DNA from: an uncultured Synechococcus sp.
Lineage (GTDB): Bacteria > Cyanobacteriota > Cyanobacteriia > PCC-6307 > Cyanobiaceae
Reading direction: 5' to 3'
Length of the DNA: 9,495 nt
Assembly (NCBI GenBank): GCA_937975655.1
Contig: CALJTZ010000613.1
Location: forward strand, 1-9,495
Shown here piece by piece: positions 1 through 5,354 of the stretch. The notes under the pieces were generated by a model. The model did not search any database. It was not told the origin of the DNA and saw nothing but the letters and a program-made list of their open reading frames with translations. The first letter of the stretch is position 1. Each line of letters opens with the position of its first letter. A program made the translations under genes and the position numbers.

Positions 1-9
1 GTCTACTGA
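1..9 (+). CDS. rpsH: Probable last codons of 30S ribosomal protein S8 (partial)
   Basis: The window opens with GTC TAC TGA, which reads Val-Tyr-stop in the frame that begins at base 1. S8 proteins usually end in a short aromatic-rich strand of the type CYVx, and rpsH is the standard gene directly before rplF in the spc operon. The fit of the two residues and the position make this the likely end of rpsH. Only two residues are visible, so the call rests mainly on gene order and on a 16-nt gap to rplF. Confidence 0.5.
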   Translation, partial: VY

Positions 10-11
10 TC

Positions 12-18
12 AGGGAGG
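12..18 (+). promoter_or_regulatory. Shine-Dalgarno site of rplF
   Basis: AGGGAGG, which contains a full GGAGG core, lies 7 nt before the rplF ATG. It is the clearest ribosome binding site in the window and fixes the rplF start. Most other genes here have weak or no Shine-Dalgarno sequence. Confidence 0.85.
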
Positions 19-25
19 TTGATCC

Positions 26-565
26 ATGTCTCGTATTGGTAAAGCGCCGATTCCCGTTCCGGGCGGCGTCACCGTCAGCCTCAATGGTCTTGACGTCACG
101 GTGAAGGGCCCCAAGGGGCAACTCAGCCGCACTCTCCCTGACGGTGTCACCATCGCTCAGGACGGCAACAGCCTTTTGGTGAGTCCTGCCAGCGGCAACC
201 GTCGTTCACGCGAGCGTCACGGTCTGTGCCGCACCCTCGTGGCCAACATGGTGGAGGGCGTCAGCCAGGGTTTCACCCGCAAGCTTGAGATTGTCGGCGT
301 GGGCTATCGCGCCGCCCTTCAGGGCACGAAGCTGGTGGTCTCTGCTGGCTACAGCCACCAGGTGGAGATGGTGCCCCCCGATGGCGTCACCTTCGCCGTT
401 GATGGCAACACCACCGTGCTGGTGTCCGGTGCCGACAAGGAAGTTGTGGGCAACGAAGCTGCCAAGGTGCGTGCCATTCGTCCGCCGGAGCCCTACAAGG
501 GCAAGGGCATCAAGTACGAGGGCGAACGCATCCTGCGCAAGGCCGGTAAGACCGGTAAGAAATGA
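26..565 (+). CDS. rplF: 50S ribosomal protein L6
   Basis: L6 is a two-domain protein of the large subunit that sits near the factor-binding region and the sarcin-ricin loop. The 179 residues match the usual family length of about 177-180. The N-terminus MSRIGKAPIPVP is typical, and the C-terminal L6 signature PPEPYKGKGIKY is at residues 153-164. The segment NRRSRERHGLCRTLVANMVEG (residues 59-79, quoted only in part as RSRERHGLCRT) is of the cyanobacterial type. The ATG is fixed by a strong GGAGG. The gene follows a probable rpsH end and precedes rplR, as in the standard spc operon. The 3' end carries a perfect 9-nt tandem repeat (CCGGTAAGA at 543-551 and 552-560) that encodes part of the basic Gly-Lys tail. 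Confidence 0.98.
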   Translation: MSRIGKAPIPVPGGVTVSLNGLDVTVKGPKGQLSRTLPDGVTIAQDGNSLLVSPASGNRRSRERHGLCRTLVANMVEGVSQGFTRKLEIVGVGYRAALQGTKLVVSAGYSHQVEMVPPDGVTFAVDGNTTVLVSGADKEVVGNEAAKVRAIRPPEPYKGKGIKYEGERILRKAGKTGKK

Positions 566-597
566 GGTCTGCCTAAGCGTCGTTACCCTGTACTGCC

Positions 598-963
598 ATG
601 TCCACCGTCTCCCGCAAGCAGCAGACCCAGAAGCGTCACCGCCGTCTGCGTCGCCATCTCTCTGGCACCGCCGCGCGTCCGCGCCTGGCTGTGTTCCGCT
701 CCAACAATCACATCTACGCCCAGGTCATCGACGACGACGCGCAGAACACCCTGTGTTCCGCCTCGACGCTCGATAAAGATCTGCGCACCAGCGTCACGGC
801 CGGTGCCACCTGCGATGCCTCCGTGGCCGTGGGTGCACTGGTCGCCAAGCGTGCCCTCGCCAAGGGCATTCAACAGGTGGTCTTCGATCGCGGCGGCAAC
901 CTGTACCACGGCCGTGTCAAGGCCCTGGCTGACGCCGCCCGGGAAGCGGGCCTTCAGTTCTGA
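598..963 (+). CDS. rplR: 50S ribosomal protein L18
   Basis: L18 binds 5S rRNA together with L5 and helps dock the central protuberance of the large subunit. The 121 residues fit the family length of about 117-122. A basic N-terminal tail (KRHRRLRRH, residues 12-20) precedes the globular domain, which starts at RPRLAVFRSNNHIYAQVIDD (residues 27-46) and ends with the conserved FDRGGNLYHGRVKALADAAREAG (residues 96-118; core FDRGGNLYHGRVKAL). The gene lies 32 nt after rplF and 14 nt before rpsE, consistent with co-transcription. No Shine-Dalgarno sequence is visible before its ATG, which has the CCATG context common in this window. Confidence 0.98.
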   Translation: MSTVSRKQQTQKRHRRLRRHLSGTAARPRLAVFRSNNHIYAQVIDDDAQNTLCSASTLDKDLRTSVTAGATCDASVAVGALVAKRALAKGIQQVVFDRGGNLYHGRVKALADAAREAGLQF

Positions 964-977
964 TCCCTGCTCTCACC

Positions 978-1631
978 ATGACCGAAACCAACGACCAAGT
1001 TCAATCCAGCGATATCCCGGCGGCGTCCGATGTCCCTGCAGCGGCCGAAGGCCAGCAGGAACGTCGTGGCGGTGGTGGCCGGGGTGATGGCAAGGGTGAC
1101 CGCCGTGGCGGTGGCCGTGGCCGCGACAACCGTCGTGGTCAGGAGCGCGACTCCGAATGGCAGGAGCGCGTGGTCCAGATCCGCCGGGTCTCCAAGACCG
1201 TGAAGGGCGGTAAGAAGATGAGCTTCCGGGCCATCGTTGTTGTCGGCAACGAGAAGGGCCAGGTGGGCGTGGGTGTCGGCAAGGCCGGCGATGTGATTGG
1301 TGCCGTCCGCAAGGGCGTGGCCGATGGCAAGAAGCACCTCGTGAAGGTGCCCCTCACCCGCCATTCCTCGATCCCCACCATCGGCAATGGCCGTGACGGC
1401 GCCGCCAGCGTGCTGATCCGTCCCGCTGCCCCTGGTACCGGTGTGATCGCGGGCGGTTCGATCCGCACGGTGCTCGAGCTCGCCGGCATTAAGAACGTGT
1501 TGGCCAAGCGCCTCGGTTCGAAGACCCCCCTGAACAACGCTCGTGCCGCCATGGATGCCCTGGCCGGCCTGCGCACCCACAAGGAGACCGCCAAGGAGCG
1601 GGGCATCTCCCTTGAGCAGATCTACTCCTGA
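978..1631 (+). CDS. rpsE: 30S ribosomal protein S5 with Gly/Arg-rich N-terminal extension
   Basis: S5 lies on the solvent side of the small subunit near the mRNA entry site and affects decoding accuracy and helicase action. The protein is 217 residues, against about 166 in E. coli. The difference is an N-terminal extension of roughly 60 residues: an acidic/Ala-Gln segment (1-28), then a Gly/Arg-rich low-complexity segment (29-54) with motifs such as RRGGGGRGDG and RRGGGRGRD. The conserved core starts near WQERVVQIRRVSKTVKGG (61-78). The S5 RNA-binding signature runs from GGKKMSFRAIVVVGN through GVGVGKAGDVIGAVRKG (77-113), and the C-terminal domain includes GGSIRTVLELAG and GSKTPLNNARA. Extended S5 N-termini are known to me in marine picocyanobacteria. 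The ATG at 978 is the first in this frame after the rplR stop. Confidence 0.97.
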   Translation: MTETNDQVQSSDIPAASDVPAAAEGQQERRGGGGRGDGKGDRRGGGRGRDNRRGQERDSEWQERVVQIRRVSKTVKGGKKMSFRAIVVVGNEKGQVGVGVGKAGDVIGAVRKGVADGKKHLVKVPLTRHSSIPTIGNGRDGAASVLIRPAAPGTGVIAGGSIRTVLELAGIKNVLAKRLGSKTPLNNARAAMDALAGLRTHKETAKERGISLEQIYS

Positions 1632-1639
1632 GGCCCGCC

Positions 1640-2092
1640 ATGACGTCGCTCAATCTCCAGTCCCTCGCCCCTCAGAAGGGGTCCCGTCGCCGCAAGCTCC
1701 GTAAGGGTCGCGGTATTGCCGCTGGCCAGGGTGCCAGCTGCGGTTTCGGTATGCGCGGCCAGAAGTCCCGTTCGGGTCGTCCCACCCGGCCGGGCTTCGA
1801 GGGCGGCCAGATGCCCCTCTACCGCCGGGTGCCGAAGCTCAAGCACTTCACCCTGATCAATCCCAAGAACTACACGGTGATCAACGTCGCCAAGCTCGCC
1901 GACCTCAAGGCCGGCAGCACGGTGAACATCGACACCCTGGTCAAGGATGGTCTGGTCACCAGCCCCAAGCATCCCCTCAAGGTGCTCGGCAACGGTGATC
2001 TGAAGGTGAAGCTCACCGTTCAGGCCGCCGCCTTCACCGCCAGCGCCCGCGAGAAGATCGAGGCTGCTGGTGGCACCTGCGAAGAGATCTGA
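1640..2092 (+). CDS. rplO: 50S ribosomal protein L15
   Basis: L15 is a late-assembling large-subunit protein whose extended basic N-terminal half threads through 23S rRNA. The 150 residues fit the family. The N-terminal part is Gly/Arg/Lys-rich with the conserved runs RKGRGIAAGQGASCGFGMRG (residues 21-40) and RPGFEGGQMPLYRRVPK (50-66). The C-terminal globular domain includes VLGNGDLKVKLTVQAAAFTASA and ends in AAGGTCEEI. It starts 8 nt after the rpsE stop, so translational coupling is plausible. In E. coli rpmD (L30) lies between rpsE and rplO; here there is no room for it, as expected in cyanobacteria. Confidence 0.98.
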   Translation: MTSLNLQSLAPQKGSRRRKLRKGRGIAAGQGASCGFGMRGQKSRSGRPTRPGFEGGQMPLYRRVPKLKHFTLINPKNYTVINVAKLADLKAGSTVNIDTLVKDGLVTSPKHPLKVLGNGDLKVKLTVQAAAFTASAREKIEAAGGTCEEI

Positions 2093-2138
2093 AAGGGACG
2101 GCTTGAAGCCCCCATTCCCCTTCACCCATTAGGGTCAG

Positions 2139-2180
2139 AGCCGTCTGTCAGCGCCATCAGGGCCTGCAGGCGGCTTTTTT
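2139..2180 (+). terminator. Intrinsic terminator-like hairpin between rplO and secY
   Basis: AGCCGTCTGT (2139-2148) pairs along its full length with GCAGGCGGCT (2166-2175) as ten pairs, two of them G-U. Inside the 17-nt loop, GCC (2153-2155) can also pair with GGC (2161-2163). Six T follow from 2175 to 2180. This is the standard shape of a rho-independent terminator. It lies inside what is usually one continuous spc operon, so it may be a partial terminator or attenuator that lowers secY expression relative to the ribosomal genes. No folding energy was computed. Confidence 0.7.
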
Positions 2181-2212
2181 AGTCCGGGTTCCTGCCCTCT
2201 CCATCGTTCGCC

Positions 2213-3529
2213 ATGCTCGTCAGCCGGGGACGCAACCCCAGTGCCGGTGAAATTTTCAGCCAGCTGATCCAGGCCAAGGATCTGCGCAACCGGGTGTTGA
2301 TCACCCTGGGCTTGCTGCTGTTGGTTCGCCTCGGCATCTACATCCCGGTGCCCGGTATCGACCGGGTGGCCTTCCAGGACTTCATTGCTCGCGGCGGTCA
2401 GCTGATCGGCTTCCTCGACATTTTCACGGGCGGTGGCATCTCCACCCTCGGGGTGTTCGGCCTGGGGATCCTGCCCTTCATCAATGCCTCGATCATCCTG
2501 CAGCTGCTCACCTCGGCCCTGCCCCCGCTCGAGGATCTGCAGAAGAACGAGGGCGAGGCCGGACGCCGCAAGATCGCCCAGTACACCCGCTATGTGGCTC
2601 TGGGCTGGGGAATCCTTCAGAGCGTGGTGTTCGCCCTGATCCTGCGTCCCTACGCCATCGCCGGCACCTCCGATCTGGTGTTCGTCATCCAGACGGCAGT
2701 GGCCCTGGTGACCGGTTCGATGGTGGTGATGTGGATCAGTGAGGTGATCACCGAACGCGGCATTGGCCAGGGTGCGTCCCTGGTGATCTACTTGAACATC
2801 GTGGCCACCCTGCCCCGTGCCCTGGGCTCCACCATTGAGTTGGCCCAGAGCGGTGATCGCAGCACTGTGGGCGGGATCGTGGTGCTCGTGCTCGTGTTCC
2901 TGATCACGATCGTGGGCATCGTGTGCGTGGAGGAGGGCAACCGCCGGATTCCGATCGTGAGTGCCAAGCGCCAGGTGGGCGGAGCCAACCTGGCTGCCCG
3001 CCAGAGCTACCTGCCGCTCAAGCTCAATGCCGGTGGCGTGATGCCCATCATCTTTGCTTCGGCTGTGGTGTTCCTGCCGCTCACCATCGCCAACATGACC
3101 AAGTCCCCCTGGTTGATCCAGGTGGCGGGTTACCTCAGCCCCAACAGCAGTACCCCCTGGGTCTATGCGCTGCTGTTCTTTGGCTTGATCATTGGTTTCT
3201 CCTTCTTCTACGCCTCGCTCACGGTGAATCCGGTGGATATCGCCACCACCTTGAAGCGTTCCGGCGTTGCCATCCCCGGGGTGCGTCCCGGCTCCGCCAC
3301 GGCGAACTATCTGGGCAGTGTCCAGAACCGGCTCACCCTGCTCGGAGCCCTGTTCCTTGGTGCTGTGGCGATCATCCCCTCGGCGGTGGAGTCGTCCACC
3401 CAGGTGAAAACCTTTCAGGGCCTTGGTGCCACGTCCCTGCTGATCCTTGTGGGTGTGGCCATCCAGACCGCTAAGCAACTGCAGACCGCTGTGATTTCCC
3501 AGCGCTACGAGGGCATGGTGCGGCAGTGA
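2213..3529 (+). CDS. secY: Protein translocase subunit SecY
   Basis: SecY forms the protein-conducting channel of the SecYEG complex in cytoplasmic and thylakoid membranes. It exports unfolded proteins with SecA and inserts membrane proteins from the ribosome. At 438 residues it has the normal length, with about ten membrane segments. The first segment carries the SecY signature GLLLLVRLGIYIPVPGID (33-50). The plug region GFLDIFTGGGISTLG (66-80) follows, then NEGEAGRRKIAQYTRY (112-127), EVITERGIGQGASLVIYLNI (177-196), and the cytosolic loop GVAIPGVRPG (351-360), which in the family contacts SecA and the ribosome. The C-terminus RYEGMVRQ is typical. No clear Shine-Dalgarno is seen before the ATG. 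The gene lies 120 nt after rplO, behind a terminator-like hairpin, and 74 nt before adk. Confidence 0.98.
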   Translation: MLVSRGRNPSAGEIFSQLIQAKDLRNRVLITLGLLLLVRLGIYIPVPGIDRVAFQDFIARGGQLIGFLDIFTGGGISTLGVFGLGILPFINASIILQLLTSALPPLEDLQKNEGEAGRRKIAQYTRYVALGWGILQSVVFALILRPYAIAGTSDLVFVIQTAVALVTGSMVVMWISEVITERGIGQGASLVIYLNIVATLPRALGSTIELAQSGDRSTVGGIVVLVLVFLITIVGIVCVEEGNRRIPIVSAKRQVGGANLAARQSYLPLKLNAGGVMPIIFASAVVFLPLTIANMTKSPWLIQVAGYLSPNSSTPWVYALLFFGLIIGFSFFYASLTVNPVDIATTLKRSGVAIPGVRPGSATANYLGSVQNRLTLLGALFLGAVAIIPSAVESSTQVKTFQGLGATSLLILVGVAIQTAKQLQTAVISQRYEGMVRQ

Positions 3530-3535
3530 TGCCGC
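3520..3535 (+). other. Perfect hairpin with GTGA tetraloop spanning the secY stop codon
   Basis: GCGGCA (3520-3525) and TGCCGC (3530-3535) form a perfect 6-bp stem closed by the loop GTGA, a GNRA-type tetraloop that contains the secY TGA stop. It has no T-run, so it is not a terminator. It could stabilise the 3' end of secY mRNA or mark a processing point before adk. The pairing is seen directly; any function is inference. Confidence 0.4.
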
Positions 3536-3603
3536 CCTGCTGACTCCAGGTCTCTGCATTTTCGTTCCCTTTTCTCCCCACGTCCCATCCCCCGTTCCTC
3601 GCC

Positions 3604-4152
3604 ATGAAGCAGCGTCTCCTCTTCCTCGGTCCCCCAGGTGCCGGAAAGGGCACCCAGGCCCAGCGCCTGGCGGAGTCCAAGGGGCTGCTCCATCTCTCCA
3701 CCGGTGATCTGTTGCGCGCCGAAGTGGCGGCCGGTTCCGAGTTGGGCCAGGAGGCGGAAGCGGTGATGGCCCGCGGTGAGCTGGTGAGCGATGCCCTGGT
3801 GCTGGCCATCGTGCGTAGTCGCCTGGTGGCCCACAGCGGCGGCTGGCTGCTGGATGGCTTCCCCCGCAACGTGGTGCAGGCCGATGCCCTGGCTCAGCTG
3901 CTCGAGGAGCTCGGCCAGCAGATCGAGTTGGTGGTGCTGATGGAGCTTGATGACGCTGCGCTGATCGAGCGTTTGCTCTCCCGCGGCCGGGCCGACGACA
4001 ACGAGCAGGTGATCCGCCACCGCCTGGAGGTGTATCGCGAGCAAACGGCGCCGCTGATCGCCTACTACCGCGAGCGGCAGCTGCTGCAGTCGGTGGAGGC
4101 GGCCGGCACGGTCGAGGCCATTGCCGAGCGGATCGCCGGGTTGCTCGGTTGA
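3604..4152 (+). CDS. adk: Adenylate kinase, short-LID type
   Basis: The enzyme catalyses ATP + AMP to 2 ADP in the cytosol and balances adenine nucleotides. The Walker A loop is GPPGAGKGT (residues 9-17). AMP-binding elements are STGDLLR (32-38) and DGFPRN (84-89). The LID is reduced to a short turn around RGRADD (127-132), followed by RHRLEVYREQTAPL (139-152 region). The whole protein is 182 residues, against about 214 for long-LID bacterial enzymes, and has no Cys zinc site. Its place between secY and rpmJ is the usual one, with expression tied to the ribosomal operon. The 74-nt leader is strongly pyrimidine-rich and has no Shine-Dalgarno. The ATG gives the expected N-terminus directly before the P-loop strand. 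Confidence 0.97.
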   Translation: MKQRLLFLGPPGAGKGTQAQRLAESKGLLHLSTGDLLRAEVAAGSELGQEAEAVMARGELVSDALVLAIVRSRLVAHSGGWLLDGFPRNVVQADALAQLLEELGQQIELVVLMELDDAALIERLLSRGRADDNEQVIRHRLEVYREQTAPLIAYYRERQLLQSVEAAGTVEAIAERIAGLLG

Positions 4153-4198
4153 CCTGTGTGGTAAGTTCGTCGTTTGGAAATTCGGAGAGACCGCTCCC

Positions 4199-4312
4199 AT
4201 GAAGGTGCGTGCCTCGGTCAAGAAAATGTGCGACAAGTGCCGGGTGATTCGTCGCCACGGCCGGGTAATGGTGATCTGCTCCAACCCCAAGCACAAGCAG
4301 CGTCAGGGTTGA
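4199..4312 (+). CDS. rpmJ: 50S ribosomal protein L36 (zinc-ribbon form)
   Basis: L36 is the smallest large-subunit protein and binds 23S rRNA near the peptidyl transferase region. The product is 37 residues, the canonical length. Cys11, Cys14, Cys27 and His32 supply the four ligands of the zinc ribbon (C+ type). An in-frame ATG exists 78 nt upstream at 4121, inside adk, but the family starts at MKVRASVKKMC, and a GGAG at 4184-4187 sits 11 nt before the ATG at 4199, so that start is chosen. Only 46 nt separate it from adk, so infA, which some cyanobacteria carry at this point, is not present here. Confidence 0.97.
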   Translation: MKVRASVKKMCDKCRVIRRHGRVMVICSNPKHKQRQG

Positions 4313-4407
4313 TACCCGGCGGAGCCTTGTCCTCGGTCCGCTTGCGGACCAACCCCTAACCCGCCCAGCCTGCTCTGGGCACCCTTGCTCAACCGAACGT
4401 TTTTTCT
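4306..4407 (+). promoter_or_regulatory. Hairpin-rich leader between rpmJ and rpsM
   Basis: Three simple hairpins can be read. GGGT/ACCC (4306-4309 with 4314-4317) holds the rpmJ stop in its loop. GGTCCG/CGGACC (4335-4340 with 4345-4350) has loop CTTG and is perfect. GCCCAG/CTGGGC (4363-4368 with 4375-4380) has a 6-nt loop. A short GAGC/GCTC pairing (4322-4325 with 4387-4390) could close the last two into a junction. A T6 run (4400-4405) sits just before the GTG start and 19 nt beyond the last stem, too far for a normal terminator. In E. coli the rpsM leader is the S4-binding autoregulatory site of the alpha operon; whether this leader is analogous is a guess. Confidence 0.45.
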
Positions 4408-4773
4408 GTGGCTCGGATTGCCGGCGTCGACATTCCTCGTGACAAGAGGATCGAGATTGCTCTCACCTACGTGTATGGGATTGGCCTGACCACGGCCAAG
4501 AAGATCCTCGCCAAGACCGGCGTCAACCCTGACACCCGCGTCAAGGACCTCGAGGACGCCGACGTGCAGAAACTGCGCGGCGCCACCGAGGGCTTCACCC
4601 TCGAGGGCGACCTGCGTCGTCAGGAGGGCATGGCCCTCAAGCGTCTTCAGGACATCGGCTGTGTCCGTGGCCGCCGCCACCGTGCCGGCCTGCCCGTGCG
4701 TGGTCAGCGCACCCGCACCAACGCTCGCACCCGACGCGGCGCCCGTAAGACCGTTGCCGGCAAGAAGAAGTAA
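4408..4773 (+). CDS. rpsM: 30S ribosomal protein S13 (GTG start)
   Basis: S13 sits in the head of the small subunit, contacts S19, the P-site tRNA, and the large subunit through intersubunit bridges. The 121 residues fit the family. The N-terminus ARIAGVDIPRDKRIEIALTY follows the initiator. A helix-hairpin-helix-like segment is YGIGLTTAKKIL (23-34). The basic C-terminal tail includes RGRRHRAGLPVRGQRTRTN (87-105) and ends in KKK. The start is GTG at 4408: it yields exactly the family N-terminus and no in-frame ATG lies nearby. No Shine-Dalgarno is seen; a T6 run lies immediately upstream. The gene begins the alpha-operon part of the cluster. Confidence 0.97.
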   Translation: MARIAGVDIPRDKRIEIALTYVYGIGLTTAKKILAKTGVNPDTRVKDLEDADVQKLRGATEGFTLEGDLRRQEGMALKRLQDIGCVRGRRHRAGLPVRGQRTRTNARTRRGARKTVAGKKK

Positions 4774-4881
4774 GGCGTTCAAGCCCCTTCTCGGCCACCA
4801 CTCTCCTTTCGCTCCTGCCGACTGGTCACCATTGCGACCGGCGTCACCAGGACGACCCCCTGTTCAGTTCCCCGATTACCT

Positions 4882-4897
4882 CCCTGCTCCTGCAGGG
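4882..4897 (+). promoter_or_regulatory. Hairpin covering the possible rpsK ribosome binding site
   Basis: CCCTGC (4882-4887) and GCAGGG (4892-4897) form a perfect 6-bp stem with a TCCT loop. The only Shine-Dalgarno-like bases before rpsK, AGGG (4894-4897, 8 nt before the ATG), are inside the right arm and would be masked when the stem forms. The rest of the 132-nt rpsM-rpsK gap is pyrimidine-rich; CTGGTC/GACCGG (4822-4827 with 4836-4841) can form a further weak stem. Confidence 0.4.
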
Positions 4898-4905
4898 CAT
4901 CTGCC

Positions 4906-5298
4906 ATGGCCAAGCCCGCCAAGAAATCCGGCGCGAAGAAGACGAAGCGCAATGTGCCCAACGGTGTTGCGCACATTCAGAGCACCTTCAACAACACCAT
5001 CGTGTCGATCACCGATACGGCTGGTGAAGTGATCTCCTGGAGTTCCGCTGGTGCCAGCGGCTTCAAGGGTGCCCGCAAAGGCACGCCATTTGCCGCTCAG
5101 ACCGCCGCCGAGGCTGCTGCCCGCCGCGCTCTTGAGCAGGGCATGCGCCAGATCGAAGTGCTCGTGCGTGGGCCTGGCTCTGGCCGTGAGACGGCCATTC
5201 GTGCCCTGCAGGTAGCTGGCCTGGAGATCACCCTGATCCGCGACGTCACTCCCCTGCCCCACAACGGTTGCCGCCGTTCCAAGCGTCGCCGGGTCTGA
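4906..5298 (+). CDS. rpsK: 30S ribosomal protein S11
   Basis: S11 lies on the platform of the small subunit near the E site and the mRNA exit. The 130 residues match the family. The basic N-terminal tail MAKPAKKSGAKKTKRNVPNG leads into AHIQSTFNNTIVSITDTAG (22-40). The S11 signature VRGPGSGRETAIRALQVAGL is at 87-106, and the C-terminus IRDVTPLPHNGCRRSKRRRV (111-130) is the invariant end. It follows rpsM after 132 nt and precedes rpoA after 56 nt. E. coli has rpsD between rpsK and rpoA; it is missing here, as in other cyanobacteria. Confidence 0.98.
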   Translation: MAKPAKKSGAKKTKRNVPNGVAHIQSTFNNTIVSITDTAGEVISWSSAGASGFKGARKGTPFAAQTAAEAAARRALEQGMRQIEVLVRGPGSGRETAIRALQVAGLEITLIRDVTPLPHNGCRRSKRRRV

Positions 5299-5313
5299 TC
5301 CGACGCGTTGCTT

Positions 5314-5328
5314 AGCCCCAGGGGGGCT
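5314..5328 (+). other. Small hairpin in the rpsK-rpoA gap
   Basis: AGCCCC (5314-5319) pairs perfectly with GGGGCT (5323-5328) around a 3-nt loop. There is no T-run after it, so it is unlikely to terminate. It lies 26 nt before the GTG start of rpoA and could tune mRNA stability or alpha-subunit translation; this is inference only. Confidence 0.35.
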
Positions 5329-5354
5329 CATCCATACCTTCTGAGCTTCAGACC

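Noticed and set aside
4121..4198. Upstream ATG that would extend rpmJ by 26 residues into adk
   Set aside because: L36 is 37 residues and begins at MKVRAS; the GGAG at 4184-4187 fits the ATG at 4199.
2135..4294. A 719-codon open frame on the minus strand across secY, adk and part of rpmJ
   Set aside because: It is antisense to well-conserved genes. Its translation is rich in His, Gln and Gly as expected from the complement of GC-rich codons, it has no recognisable domain, and stop-free antisense frames are common at this GC content.
4363..4405. Intrinsic terminator before rpsM from the hairpin and T6 run
   Set aside because: The T-run starts 19 nt after the stem, not directly behind it, so it does not form a standard terminator.
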